From Caulobacter sp. (lineage in GTDB: Bacteria; Pseudomonadota; Alphaproteobacteria; Caulobacterales; Caulobacteraceae): a stretch of 64,000 bases of DNA. The notes under the pieces are model-generated. The model did no database searches and was not told the DNA's origin. It saw only the letters and a program-made list of their open reading frames with translations. The stretch is from the NCBI GenBank assembly GCA_030683005.1, contig JAUXMY010000015.1:62001-126000 (forward strand). The letters are read 5' to 3'. Both the position numbers and the translations under genes were made by a program. Positions 55,827 through 64,000 of the stretch are shown one piece after another; positions within the stretch are counted from its first letter, which is position 1; every line of letters begins with the position of its first letter.

Positions 55827-55989
55827 ATGACGCCGGACCCTCACGACCCCACGCCCGCCGAAACCGACACCGACCGCTTCGTGGTCATCACCGGCTGTTC
55901 CGGCGGCGACAAATCGACGTTGGCTGGCCGACCTGCCGAAGACGACCGTCGCGGCGCGGGCAGAGTTCGTGCTGGAGCATCTCGCATAG
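55827..55989 (+). pseudogene. Remnant of an AAA-type ATPase gene with a large internal deletion
   Basis: From the ATG at 55827 the frame gives an acidic start, then DRFVVITGCSGGDKSTLA, a Walker A of the AAA_28 group with Gly changed to Asp in GGxKST. After about 30 codons the family similarity ends. In another frame the next bases read WLADLPKTTVAARAEFVLEHLA followed by the TAG at 55987, which looks like the natural C-terminus. So the middle of a gene of roughly 180 codons is missing and the frame is lost. The hairpin downstream suits the neighbouring M13 gene. Confidence 0.6.
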
Positions 55990-55991
55990 CA

Positions 55992-56022
55992 GAAGGGGCG
56001 GCCCTCGCAGGCCGCCCCTTCC
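55992..56022 (-). terminator. Terminator hairpin of the first M13 peptidase gene
   Basis: The stem gaaggggcggcc / ggccgccccttc with a short loop lies about 25 bp beyond the peptidase stop at 56047 on the minus strand. It also sits just after the ATPase remnant on the plus strand and could act both ways. Confidence 0.6.
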
Positions 56023-56046
56023 TTCAACGACCGATGATCGGTCCGC

Positions 56047-58161
56047 CTACCAGATGCGCACGCGCTCTTCCGGGGCGATCCACAGCTTGTCTCCGGTCTT
56101 GACGCCGAAGGCGTCGTACCAGGGGTCGAGGTTGCGGATGGTGCCGTTGACCCGGAAGTAGGGCGGCGAGTGCGGGCCGGCGGTGACCTGCTGCTGCATC
56201 GCCTCGTCACGGTACTTGCCGCGCCAGACCTGGGCCCAGCCGAGGAAGACGCGCTGCTGGCCGGTGATGCCGTCCAGCACCGGGGCCGGCTTGCCGTCCA
56301 GCGACAGGATGTAGGCGTCATAGGCCAGCGACAGGCCGCCCATGTCGCCGATGTTCTCGCCCATGGTCAGGCCGCCCTGCAGCTTGTAGCCGGGCAGTGG
56401 CTCGTAGGACGAGTACTGGGCGCCGAGACGTTCGGCCTGGGCATTGAACTTCGCCGCGTCCTCGGCCGTCCACCAGTCGCGCAGCACGCCGTCGCCATCG
56501 CCCTTGCGGCCCTGGTCGTCGAAGCCGTGGCTGATCTCGTGGCCGATCACCCCGCCGATGCCGCCGTAGTTGATGGCCGGGTCGGCGTCCGGATGGAAGA
56601 AGGGCGCCTGCAGGATGGCGGCGGGGAAGACGATCTCGTTCTTCACCGGGCTGTAGTAGGCGTTCACCGTCTGCGGGTTCATGCTCCACTCGGCTTTGTC
56701 GACCGGGCCGTTCAGGCGGCTGACGCGGTAGGCCCACTCGAACTCCGCCGAACGCCGGGCGTTGCCGTAGGCGTCGTCGGCCTTCAGCTCCAGGCCGCTG
56801 TAGTCGCGCCACTCGTCCGGATAGCCGATCTTCACCCCGAACTTGGCCAGCTTGTCGAGCGCCTGGACCTTGGTGGCCGGGCTCATCCAGTCGAGGCGTT
56901 CGATGCGGGCCTTCATGGCGGTGCGGATGTTGGCGACCAGGTCTTCCATCTGGGCCTTGGAGCTGGCCGGGAAGTAGCGGGCCACAAAGACCCTGCCGAT
57001 CGGCTGGCCGACCATGCCGCTGACGGCGCTGACGCCTCGCTTCCAGCGCGGACGCTGCTCGAGCTGCCCGGCCAGGACGCGGCTTCTGAAGTCGAAGCTG
57101 GCGTCAACGAAGGCCTTGGAAAGCAGCGGGGCGGCCCCGTCGGCGACGTGGAACGCCTGCCAGGCTTTCAGGGTCTCGAGATCCGTCTCGCCGTAGATCT
57201 TGGCCATCTTCGGGAAGGCGGTGTTGGTGGTGACCACGATCCGGTCGACGCCCTTGAGGCCGGCGCTGTCGAGGTAACGGTTCCAGTCATAGCCCGGCGT
57301 GAAGGCCTGCAGCTCGGCCAGGCTCATCGGGTTGTAGGTCTTCTCGCGCTGGCGGCGTTCGGTCGGGGTCCAGCTCGCGTCAGCCACGCGGGTTTCGAAT
57401 GCCACGATCGCCCTGGCGCTCTCCGCCGGCTTCGCCCAGCCGATCAGGGTCAGCATCTTCGCGACATAGACTTCGTAGGCGGCCTTCTTGTCCGCGAACT
57501 TGACGTCCAGGTAGTAGTCGCGCTGCAGGCCAAGGCCGCCGGTGCCGGCATAGACGGCGTACCGGCTCGGATCCTTGGCGTCGTCGCCGATGCCGGCCCC
57601 GAGCAGGGCGGTGTAGTTGGCGACAGTGCCCTTGCCCATCAGGGCGGTGATGTCGTCACGCGACTTCGCCTTGCGGATGGCGTCCAGTTCCGGCGCGATC
57701 GGCGCCGCGCCCAGGGCCTCGATGCGGGCCTCGTCCATGAAGGCGGTCCAAGCGGCGCCGATGCGGGCGGCGTCGGGGCTGTCGACCTTGCCGGCGGCGG
57801 CGTCCTCGATGATCGAGCGCACCCGGGCCTCGGACAGCACCGACAGGGCGTCGAAGTTGCCGAACCGCGTGCGGTCAGCCGGGATCTCCGTGCGCTTGAG
57901 CCAGGCGCCGTTGGCCCAGTTGTAGAAGTCGTCGCCCGGGCTGACGCTGCGGTCCATGCCGGTCAGGTCGAAGCCCCAGTCGCCGTAGCGGGGACTTTCC
58001 AGCGAGACTGCCGCGCCACCGCCGACGGCTGTGTCGGCCATGGTGTAGAGGGTCTCGTTGAAGCAGAAGGCGTCGAGGCAGGCGCGTTCTGCGGCCACGG
58101 CGGGGGCGGCGCCCAGGGCCAGCACGGCCGCGGCGGCGGCGCTCATCAGCAGCGTCTTCAT
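56047..58161 (-). CDS. M13 family metallopeptidase (PepO/neprilysin type), copy 1
   Basis: 704 aa from the ATG at 58161, with a signal peptide (MKTLLMSAAAAAVLALGAAP). The zinc motif VIGHEISHGFDDQGR has His541, Glu542 and His545. The third ligand is in GLTMGENIGDMGGLSLAYDA. NAYYSPVKNEIVFPAAILQA precedes the site and ERVRIW ends the protein, all typical of M13. It should be a periplasmic oligo-endopeptidase. Two cysteines in RACLDAFCF near the mature N-terminus may form a disulfide absent from copy 2. Copy 2 lies 156 bp upstream on the same strand. Confidence 0.94.
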   Translation of the reverse strand: MKTLLMSAAAAAVLALGAAPAVAAERACLDAFCFNETLYTMADTAVGGGAAVSLESPRYGDWGFDLTGMDRSVSPGDDFYNWANGAWLKRTEIPADRTRFGNFDALSVLSEARVRSIIEDAAAGKVDSPDAARIGAAWTAFMDEARIEALGAAPIAPELDAIRKAKSRDDITALMGKGTVANYTALLGAGIGDDAKDPSRYAVYAGTGGLGLQRDYYLDVKFADKKAAYEVYVAKMLTLIGWAKPAESARAIVAFETRVADASWTPTERRQREKTYNPMSLAELQAFTPGYDWNRYLDSAGLKGVDRIVVTTNTAFPKMAKIYGETDLETLKAWQAFHVADGAAPLLSKAFVDASFDFRSRVLAGQLEQRPRWKRGVSAVSGMVGQPIGRVFVARYFPASSKAQMEDLVANIRTAMKARIERLDWMSPATKVQALDKLAKFGVKIGYPDEWRDYSGLELKADDAYGNARRSAEFEWAYRVSRLNGPVDKAEWSMNPQTVNAYYSPVKNEIVFPAAILQAPFFHPDADPAINYGGIGGVIGHEISHGFDDQGRKGDGDGVLRDWWTAEDAAKFNAQAERLGAQYSSYEPLPGYKLQGGLTMGENIGDMGGLSLAYDAYILSLDGKPAPVLDGITGQQRVFLGWAQVWRGKYRDEAMQQQVTAGPHSPPYFRVNGTIRNLDPWYDAFGVKTGDKLWIAPEERVRIW

Positions 58162-58316
58162 GGTCCGATCGTCTCCGGGGGATTGGATGGCCGGGACAAT
58201 GCACAAACAGATGCGCGCCCGAACTTTAAATTTTTGTCATGCCATTGATCGCGCAAGAAAAATCCCCGCCCGGGCGGGATGGGGATATTTCCGCGCAAGT
58301 CTCTGCCGCCCCGCCC

Positions 58317-60398
58317 CTACCAGATGCGCGCGCGCTCCGACGGCTTCACGTACATCGCGTCGCCGTCCTTGATGTCGAAGGCGTCGTACCAGGCGTCGAT
58401 GTTGCGCACCGTGCCGTAGGCGCGGAAGTAGGCCGGCGAGTGCGGGCCGGTAGTGACCTGCTGCTTCAGCGCCTCGTCGCGGTACTTGGCGCGCCAGATC
58501 TGGGCGAAGCCGAGGAAGAACCGCTGGTCGCCGGTGAAGCCGTCGATGATCGGCGCAGGCTTGCCGTCCAACGACAGATGGTAGGCGTCGAGCGCGATGA
58601 GCAGGCCCCCCAGGTCTCCGATGTTCTCGCCCATGGTCAGGTCGCCATTGAGCTTGAAGCCCTCCAGCGGCTCGAAGGCGCCGTACATCGCGCCCAGCCG
58701 CCCCTTGCGGGCGTCGAACTGGGCCGAGTCGTCGGCCTGCCACCAGTCGTTCAGGCTTCCGTCGGCGTCGTACTTGCGGCCCTGATCGTCGAAGCCGTGG
58801 CTGATCTCATGGCCGATGACCGCACCGATGCCGCCGTAGTTGATCGCCGGGTCAGCCTGGGGGTCGAAGAACGGCGGCTGCAGGATGGCGGCCGGGAAGA
58901 CGATCTCGTTCAGGGTCGGGTTGTAGTAGGCGTTGACCGTCTGCGGGAACATGCCCCACTCGGCGCGGTCGACGGGCTGGCCGAGCTTGGCGGTCTCGTA
59001 GGCCCAGTTGAAGCCGTTGATCCGCTCCATGTTGCCGTACAGGTCGTCGGCCTTGATGGTCAGTGCGGAGTAGTCGCGCCACTTGTCGGGGTAGCCGATC
59101 TTCACGGTGAAGGTGGCCAGCTTGGCCTGGGCCCTGGCCTTGGTGTCGGCGCTCATCCAGTCGAGCTTGTCGATCCTGCCCTTCATGGCGACCAGCAGGT
59201 CGTCGACCAGGCCTTCCATGGCGGCCTTCGACGAGGCCGGGAAATAGGCGGCGACATAGAGCTTGCCGACCGCCTCGCCCAGGTTGCCGCCGACCAGCGA
59301 GGAGCCGCGCTTGGCGCGGGGCCGCTGCTCGGGCTGGCCCGACAGGACCTTGCCGTAAAACTCGAAGTTGGCGTCCGAGAAGGCCCTGGACAGGTAGGGC
59401 GAGGCCTGGTCGGCGGTGTGGAAGGCCTGCCAGGCCTGGATTACCGACACCGGGGTCTGGCCATGGATCGCGGCGATCTTCGTGAAGGCGGAGGGCTCGC
59501 CGACCACCAGGCGCTCGGTCCTGTCCAGGTTCGCGGCCTTCGCCCAGGCCCGCCAGGGGAAGCCCGGCGCCATGGTCTCGAGCTCGGCCAGGGTGCGCGG
59601 GTTATGGGTCTTTTCCGCATCGCGCTGCTCCACGCGGGTCCAGCTGGCTTCGGCGATGCGGGTTTCCAGCGCCAGGATGGCGTCGGCGGCCTTCTGCGCA
59701 TCCGGCCAGCCGGCCAGGGTCAGCACCCTGGCGACGTGGGTCCGGTAGGCGGCCTTCTGGGGCGCGAATTTGGCATCCAGGTAGTAGTCGCGGTTGGGCA
59801 AGCCAAGGCCGCCCTGCGAGACGTAGGCCGCATACTGTGTCGGGGCCTTGGCATCCTGCCAGACGTAGGCGCCGAACAGACTGGCGCCGAAGGCGCCCTG
59901 GCTTCGGCCCATCAGGCCTGCCTGGGCCTCGCGGGTGGTCGCGGCGCGGATGCGGGCGAGGTCGGCGGCCAGGGGCCTGGCGCCCAGCGCCTCGAGCCGG
60001 GCCTCGTCCATGAAGCTGTTGTAGAGGCCGCCGATCTGGCGGGCCTCACCGTCAGCCGCGGGATCGGCCGACGCGCGGTCGATGATCGCCTGGGTGCGGG
60101 TGTTGGACAGCTCGGCCAAGGCGTTGAAGGATCCCCAGCTGGTGCGGTCAGCCGGGATCTGGAGATTGTCGAGATAGGTCCCGGTCGCATAGCGCACGAA
60201 GTCCTCGCCGGGCGCGACCTTGCGGTCCATGCCGGACACGTCGAAGCCCCACGGGCCCATGCGCGGAGTCACCGTCGGATCGGCGGCCGGCGCAGCGACG
60301 GCCGGCGCAGGGGCGGCCGCGGCATGGGCCAAAGCGAAGGCGCCGGCGGCGGCGCTGAGCGCAAGGGCGGCGGCGGCCGAAAGCAGGAGGCGTTTCAT
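58317..60398 (-). CDS. M13 family metallopeptidase (PepO/neprilysin type), copy 2
   Basis: 693 aa from the ATG at 60398, with an Ala-rich signal peptide (MKRLLLSAAAALALSAAAGA). The zinc motif VIGHEISHGFDDQGR has His530, Glu531 and His534. DLTMGENIGDLGGLLIALDA supplies the third ligand. NAYYNPTLNEIVFPAAILQP and a C-terminal ERARIW mirror copy 1. The two proteins are full-length tandem paralogs with clear divergence, so both may be active with different substrates. The 156-bp space between them holds a probable separate promoter. Confidence 0.94.
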   Translation of the reverse strand: MKRLLLSAAAALALSAAAGAFALAHAAAAPAPAVAAPAADPTVTPRMGPWGFDVSGMDRKVAPGEDFVRYATGTYLDNLQIPADRTSWGSFNALAELSNTRTQAIIDRASADPAADGEARQIGGLYNSFMDEARLEALGARPLAADLARIRAATTREAQAGLMGRSQGAFGASLFGAYVWQDAKAPTQYAAYVSQGGLGLPNRDYYLDAKFAPQKAAYRTHVARVLTLAGWPDAQKAADAILALETRIAEASWTRVEQRDAEKTHNPRTLAELETMAPGFPWRAWAKAANLDRTERLVVGEPSAFTKIAAIHGQTPVSVIQAWQAFHTADQASPYLSRAFSDANFEFYGKVLSGQPEQRPRAKRGSSLVGGNLGEAVGKLYVAAYFPASSKAAMEGLVDDLLVAMKGRIDKLDWMSADTKARAQAKLATFTVKIGYPDKWRDYSALTIKADDLYGNMERINGFNWAYETAKLGQPVDRAEWGMFPQTVNAYYNPTLNEIVFPAAILQPPFFDPQADPAINYGGIGAVIGHEISHGFDDQGRKYDADGSLNDWWQADDSAQFDARKGRLGAMYGAFEPLEGFKLNGDLTMGENIGDLGGLLIALDAYHLSLDGKPAPIIDGFTGDQRFFLGFAQIWRAKYRDEALKQQVTTGPHSPAYFRAYGTVRNIDAWYDAFDIKDGDAMYVKPSERARIW

Positions 60399-60487
60399 AA
60401 GGCGGATTTCCACGGGTTCTCAGTCGGCGCGGACCATGCACCGACGGCTGACATAGCGCGCCTTACAAAATTGTCATGGTCAGGCAG

Positions 60488-62134
60488 TCAGGCCTTCACC
60501 CCCAGCGCCTCCAGCGCCTGGGCGCGGATGGCCTTGTAGTCGACCTTGCCATTGGCGGCCCGGACGACCGGCGCCAGCACCAGGGCGCGGGGGATCTTGT
60601 AGTCGGCCAGCCTGCCCTTCACGTGGGCGGCCAGGTCAGCCAGCGACAGCGGGGCGGCCTCGCCCATGTCGACCACGGCGCAGACCTTCTCGCCGAAGCG
60701 TGGGTCGGGGATGCCGACCACCACAGCGTCGCGGACGTCCGGGTGGGTCTTCAGCGCCTCCTCGACCTCCTCGGGGAAGACCTTCTCGCCGCCGGTGTTG
60801 ACCACCTGCGAGCCGCGGCCGAGCAGCTTGATCGTGCCGTCTTCGTTGACCTCGGCGAAGTCGCCGGGCACCGACCAGCGGCGGTCCTCGAAGATGCGGA
60901 ACGTCTTGGCGCTCTTTTCCGGGTCCTTGTAGTAGCCCGACGGGATGAAACCGCCGACGGCGACCAGGCCGCGTTCGCCGCTGCCGGCCTCGACGCGGCG
61001 CCCGTCCTCGGTGAACACCGCCGAGTTGGGGCCGACCAGGAACTGGGCCGTGCCGGCCTCGGCGCCGGCCACGGAGGTCGAGCCGCCCAGGCCGACCGCC
61101 TCGGACGAGCCCAGACTGTCCATCAGCATCGCGCCCGGCGGCAGGTGGGTCAGCAGGGCCTGCTTGTTCTCATGGCTCCAGACCGTGCCCGACGAGCCGA
61201 TGCGGGTGACGCAGGAAAGGTCCCAGCGCCCGGGGTTGGCCTCCAGCGCCTCCAGCATCGGCTGGGCGAAGGCCAGGCCGACGATGGAGATGCTGTTGGC
61301 GCGCAGGCGGTGGACCTCGTCCCACAGCTCGCGGGCCTCGAAGCGCCGCGAGGGCAGGGAGATGATGCAGCCGCCGGTGTTGAGCACGCCGAAGCTGCTG
61401 AACTGGGCGGTGCCGTGCATCAGCGGGCAGGCCACGACCAGCGACGAGGGCGGCGGCAGCGGCAGGTCGCCGGCCAGGCCGGTCCTCGCCCGCACGCCGG
61501 CTTCGGCCGGGGTCTCGAACGGTGGGATCAGCAGCAGGGCGTTGCCGCCGGCGCCGAGCACCTGGAACAGGTCGTCCTGGCGCCACATCACGCCCTTGGG
61601 CATGCCGGTGGTGCCGCCGGTATAGAGCAGCAGCAGGTCATCGCCCGACCGTCCCCAGGGGGCGATCACGCGATCAGCGCCCTTGCCGACAAGGCTCTCG
61701 TACTCGGTCGCCCAGTCGGGGATCGGCGCGCCCTGGTCCTCGACGGCGATCCAGGTCTTCACCTTCGGCAGGCGGGCGCGGATCTCGTCCAGCTTGGACG
61801 CGAAGCCGGCGTGGAAGACGATGGCCTCGGCGTCGGCGTTGTCGAAGAGATAGAAGAGCTCCTCGGCCTCGTAGCGGTAGTTGGTGTTGACTGGCGCCAG
61901 GCCCGCCTTGAAGGCGGCGTAGTAGGTCTCGAGGTATTCCGGCGCGTTGTAGAGGTCGGCGGCGACCTTGGCGTTCTGGCCAAGGCCGGCCTTGAGGAAG
62001 TGCGCGGCCAGGGCGTTGGCCCGGCGGTCGAAGTCGCGCCAGCTGAGGACGCGGTCGCCCTGGATCTGCGCCGGCCGCTCCGGCGTCGCCGCGGCGATCT
62101 CTTCCCAGACGTCGGCGAAATTCCAGCCGGACAT
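60488..62134 (-). CDS. Acyl-CoA synthetase (AMP-binding family)
   Basis: 548 aa from the ATG at 62134 (MSGWNFADVWEEIAAATPER). The ATP/AMP-binding motif is LLLYTGGTTGMPKGVMWRQ. The LMDSLGSSEAVGLG and KTFRIFEDRRWSVPGDFAEV segments with GRGSQVVNTGGEKVFPEEVE follow, and the C-terminal Lys is in VVRAANGKVDYKAIR. It activates a carboxylic acid to its CoA thioester. The chain length is not evident. Annotated relatives include fatty-acid and steroid-acid CoA ligases. There is no operon partner: the next gene upstream starts beyond 62.2 kb. Confidence 0.92.
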   Translation of the reverse strand: MSGWNFADVWEEIAAATPERPAQIQGDRVLSWRDFDRRANALAAHFLKAGLGQNAKVAADLYNAPEYLETYYAAFKAGLAPVNTNYRYEAEELFYLFDNADAEAIVFHAGFASKLDEIRARLPKVKTWIAVEDQGAPIPDWATEYESLVGKGADRVIAPWGRSGDDLLLLYTGGTTGMPKGVMWRQDDLFQVLGAGGNALLLIPPFETPAEAGVRARTGLAGDLPLPPPSSLVVACPLMHGTAQFSSFGVLNTGGCIISLPSRRFEARELWDEVHRLRANSISIVGLAFAQPMLEALEANPGRWDLSCVTRIGSSGTVWSHENKQALLTHLPPGAMLMDSLGSSEAVGLGGSTSVAGAEAGTAQFLVGPNSAVFTEDGRRVEAGSGERGLVAVGGFIPSGYYKDPEKSAKTFRIFEDRRWSVPGDFAEVNEDGTIKLLGRGSQVVNTGGEKVFPEEVEEALKTHPDVRDAVVVGIPDPRFGEKVCAVVDMGEAAPLSLADLAAHVKGRLADYKIPRALVLAPVVRAANGKVDYKAIRAQALEALGVKA

Positions 62135-62226
62135 GCACTCGCTCCCTGTCACGCGGCCTCTGGCGGGCCGTCGCGACAGGTTAGCGGCGTTCAGGCAGGT
62201 CGAGTCAACGCGGACGCAACGTCAGC

Positions 62227-62700
62227 CTAGTGCTTGTGCTCAGGCATCGGCGCGGCGCCGGCGCTGGCCTGGACCACGAACTCCACCTGCACCTTGCCGG
62301 CCTTCTGGAAGGTCAGGGTCGCCGGGAAGCGGTCGCCGATCGCCAGCGGCCGCTTGAGCCCGATGAACATCAGGTGCCAGCCGCCTGGCTTCAGTTCCAC
62401 CTTGCTCCCGGCCGGGATCGGCAGGCCGCCCGGACGGGGGTGCATCATGGCCCGGCCGTCCATAATCATGGACTCGTGGATTTCGACGCGGCCGGCGACG
62501 GGCGACGACGCGCCGACCAGCCGGTCGGGCGCGGGGGCCGTGCTGGTCACCGAGAGGAAGCCGGCCCCGTTGCCGCCCTGGGGCGCGGGGCGGGACCAGG
62601 GATGGCCGATATCCAGCCCGCCGATGGCGAAGCTGTGGGCCTGCGCGACGCCTGCCAGCAGGGCGGCGCCGAGCGCTAGGGTCAGAATGCGACGATTCAT
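62227..62700 (-). CDS. PCuAC family copper chaperone
   Basis: 157 aa from the ATG at 62700. A signal peptide (MNRRILTLALGAALLAGVAQ) precedes the PCuAC fold: HPWSRPAPQGGNGAGFLSVT, VEIHESMIMDGRAMMHPRPG, and WHLMFIGLKRPL. The copper ligands His75, Met86, His109 and Met111 fit the H-x10-M...HxM pattern with one extra residue. A HKH end may add metal binding. It carries Cu(I) in the periplasm for cytochrome oxidase CuA assembly. It lies downstream of a CHDC-motif protein on the same strand. Confidence 0.93.
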   Translation of the reverse strand: MNRRILTLALGAALLAGVAQAHSFAIGGLDIGHPWSRPAPQGGNGAGFLSVTSTAPAPDRLVGASSPVAGRVEIHESMIMDGRAMMHPRPGGLPIPAGSKVELKPGGWHLMFIGLKRPLAIGDRFPATLTFQKAGKVQVEFVVQASAGAAPMPEHKH

Positions 62701-62834
62701 GGGGTCTGGAACTCCTTGAGACACAGATAGGGGTTGGCGGCTCGGAACGCGACCGTCAGGCCGGCGAAAGCCGGCCGGCCGGCCGTCACCGGGACCGGAA
62801 GCCGTGCGGCGGCCTCGCGCGCCCGGTGAAGGGC

Positions 62835-63239
62835 TCAGGCGTTCAGGAGGGCCGGGGGTGCGGTGGAAGGCGGCCGGGGCGGGGCGGGGCTGCGGCTCGC
62901 CGGGCGATCACGGCCGGGGCGCGCGGTCTCGAGGCCGACAGCGTAGCCGGGCAGATCGACGGTCAGGGCGAAGGCCTGCACCGAGGCGACCGAGGCCATA
63001 ACGCAGTCGTGGCACTTGAAGCCGCCGAAGCCGTCATGCTCTCCGGCGTCGCCAGGCAGGGCCAGGGTCACCGCGCCGTCGGCCGTGCAGACCACCGTGG
63101 CGTTCCGCTCGACCGGCGCGGTCTCGTGGGCGAGCGACGCGGCCGGGATCAGCAGCTGGGTCAGCAGCGACAGGACCGCCAGCGCCACGGGGATCATCCC
63201 GCGACGGCTCCGACGATGATTTTCGCGGCGAAGGCCCAT
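62835..63239 (-). CDS. Small CHDC-motif protein (DUF2946-like)
   Basis: 134 aa. A basic start is followed by a membrane or signal segment (about 15-37, MIPVALAVLSLLTQLLIPAA). The motif GGFKCHDCVMASVASVQAFA has two cysteines and a histidine that could bind copper, as in DUF2946 proteins commonly found with copper genes. The C-terminus is Pro/Arg-rich. It is upstream of the PCuAC chaperone, 134 bp away, so they may form a copper-handling pair. Confidence 0.7.
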   Translation of the reverse strand: MGLRRENHRRSRRGMIPVALAVLSLLTQLLIPAASLAHETAPVERNATVVCTADGAVTLALPGDAGEHDGFGGFKCHDCVMASVASVQAFALTVDLPGYAVGLETARPGRDRPASRSPAPPRPPSTAPPALLNA

Positions 63240-63322
63240 GACCGGCCCGCATATTCCGCCCGTCGGGGTTACGCAAGCGGCGCGGCGCGGGCCATACTGT
63301 GCGCCGCAAAACTGGAGACGGC

Positions 63323-64000
63323 ATGGCGGGCGAGGTTCAACCGGGCGAATACAAGGATGTCGTCCTGTTCCTGGCGACGGCCGGGGTGGTCGTCCCCCTG
63401 TTCCGCCGCTGGAAGATCAGCCCGATCCTCGGCTTCCTCGGCGCCGGCGTCCTGCTCGGCCCCTACGGCCTGGGGGCGCTGGCCGACACCATCCCCTGGC
63501 TGGCGGCCGTAACCGTGGAAAACCCTGAGGACATGGCCCAGCTGGCCGAGTTCGGGGTGGTCTTCCTGCTGTTCATGATCGGTCTGGAGCTCAGCTGGGA
63601 GCGACTGCGGCTGATGCGGCGGCTGGTGTTCGGCATGGGCGGGCTGCAGGTGGCGCTGTGTACGGCGGCCATCGCCGGTGTGGCCATGGCCTTCGGACTG
63701 CCCATGCCGGCGGCGGCGGCGATCGGCGCGGCGCTGGCGCTGTCGTCGACCGCCATCGTCATGCCGCTGCTGGCCGAGAGCAAGCGCCAGCACAGCCAGG
63801 CCGGGCGGGCGACCTTCTCGGTGCTGCTGTTCCAGGATCTGGCCGTGGCCCCGATCCTGATCACCCTGGCGGTGGTCGGCAGCCGCGAGGCGGACGGCTT
63901 TTCGCCCCGGCTGCTGCTGACTTTCGCCCCGGCCCTGATCGGCCTGCTGGCGCTGGTCGTCGCCGGGCGGCTGTTCCTGCGCCCGATGATGCGATCGGTG
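63323..64000 (+). CDS. Kef-type cation:proton antiporter (CPA2), C-terminus outside the window
   Basis: 226 codons from the ATG at 63323, still open at the right edge. The CPA2 membrane domain has repeated hydrophobic segments: ISPILGFLGAGVLLGPYGLG, LAEFGVVFLLFMIGLELSWE, MGGLQVALCTAAIAGVAMAF, AAAIGAALALSSTAIVMPLL and SVLLFQDLAVAPILITLAVV. FLLFMIGLELS and LSSTAIV are antiporter signatures. It is a second Kef paralog in the window, intact as far as it can be seen. The other (18525-20432) carries a stop. The 83 bp before it hold no more than a promoter. Confidence 0.88.
   Translation, partial: MAGEVQPGEYKDVVLFLATAGVVVPLFRRWKISPILGFLGAGVLLGPYGLGALADTIPWLAAVTVENPEDMAQLAEFGVVFLLFMIGLELSWERLRLMRRLVFGMGGLQVALCTAAIAGVAMAFGLPMPAAAAIGAALALSSTAIVMPLLAESKRQHSQAGRATFSVLLFQDLAVAPILITLAVVGSREADGFSPRLLLTFAPALIGLLALVVAGRLFLRPMMRSV

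Noticed and set aside
56170..62230. Very long plus-strand open frames (692, 766 and 584 codons) opposite the M13 and acyl-CoA synthetase genes
   Set aside because: They mirror codons of well-recognised minus-strand genes and lack domains, membrane segments or ribosome sites of their own.

Overview
The window is about 64 kb of very GC-rich, gene-dense DNA from an alphaproteobacterium, most likely a member of Caulobacterales (Caulobacter/Phenylobacterium-like). The evidence is the conserved blocks rplU-rpmA-obgE-proB-proA-nadD-rsfS and rlmH-envC-ctpA-divergent polysaccharide deacetylase-rppH, hisS-hisZ-hisG in one overlapping run, a SapC-family protein, several TonB-dependent receptors, an L21 with a long Ala/Lys-rich tail, and periplasmic metallopeptidases of families M2 and M13. 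The genus is inferred, not proven. Most genes are chromosomal housekeeping or metabolism genes. I see no complete prophage, insertion sequence, CRISPR array, rRNA or tRNA.

Layout. 0-5.2 kb: a partial alpha/beta hydrolase, then the minus-strand rlmH-envC-ctpA-polysaccharide deacetylase-rppH block. 5.3-9.2 kb: a MaoC hydratase, a TonB receptor with a Zur-like operator, and a class A acid phosphatase. 9.3-11.7 kb: the agmatine-to-putrescine operon aguA-aguB with a frameshifted acetyltransferase. 11.8-18.3 kb: a second TonB receptor, a GT39/ArnT-type glycosyltransferase, secreted MsrA, and a 3-oxoacid CoA-transferase pair. 18.5-24.7 kb: a KefB-type antiporter broken by one in-frame stop, an OmpA-family lipoprotein, a 2OG-Fe(II) oxygenase and a hybrid histidine kinase. 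24.7-28.0 kb: two tandem TadG/von Willebrand A proteins, one carrying a phage-like repeat insert. 28.2-33.6 kb: M2 peptidase, MtgA, nitroreductase, WD40 protein, ExbD. 33.7-35.5 kb: a COG0523 GTPase and a membrane protein behind a second Zur-like operator.

35.7-43.9 kb: the ribosomal/obgE/proBA/nadD/rsfS block, interrupted by an acetyltransferase, a DsbA-like protein and two small secreted proteins built from the same module. 44-49.8 kb: SapC, a MaoC-like/MDR reductase pair, a DsbD-like protein with a redoxin partner. 49.9-55.3 kb: pgi and hisS-hisZ-hisG. 55.3-56 kb: a gene-poor stretch with a structured RNA candidate, a repeat and a decayed ATPase gene. 56-60.4 kb: two tandem M13 peptidases. 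60.5-64 kb: an acyl-CoA synthetase, a PCuAC copper chaperone with a CHDC-motif partner, and the start of another Kef-type antiporter.

Points that stand out. Inverting roughly 5.2-43.9 kb would place rsfS directly before rlmH and restore the usual alphaproteobacterial order, so a single inversion is the simplest history. A truncated copy of a dispersed palindromic repeat sits at one breakpoint. Two separated loci share Zur-like palindromes and probably form part of a zinc-starvation response. One of the TadG paralogs contains two copies of a repeat typical of phage structural proteins. Several genes are damaged: the Kef antiporter (nonsense codon), the aguB-coupled acetyltransferase (frameshift) and an AAA ATPase remnant.
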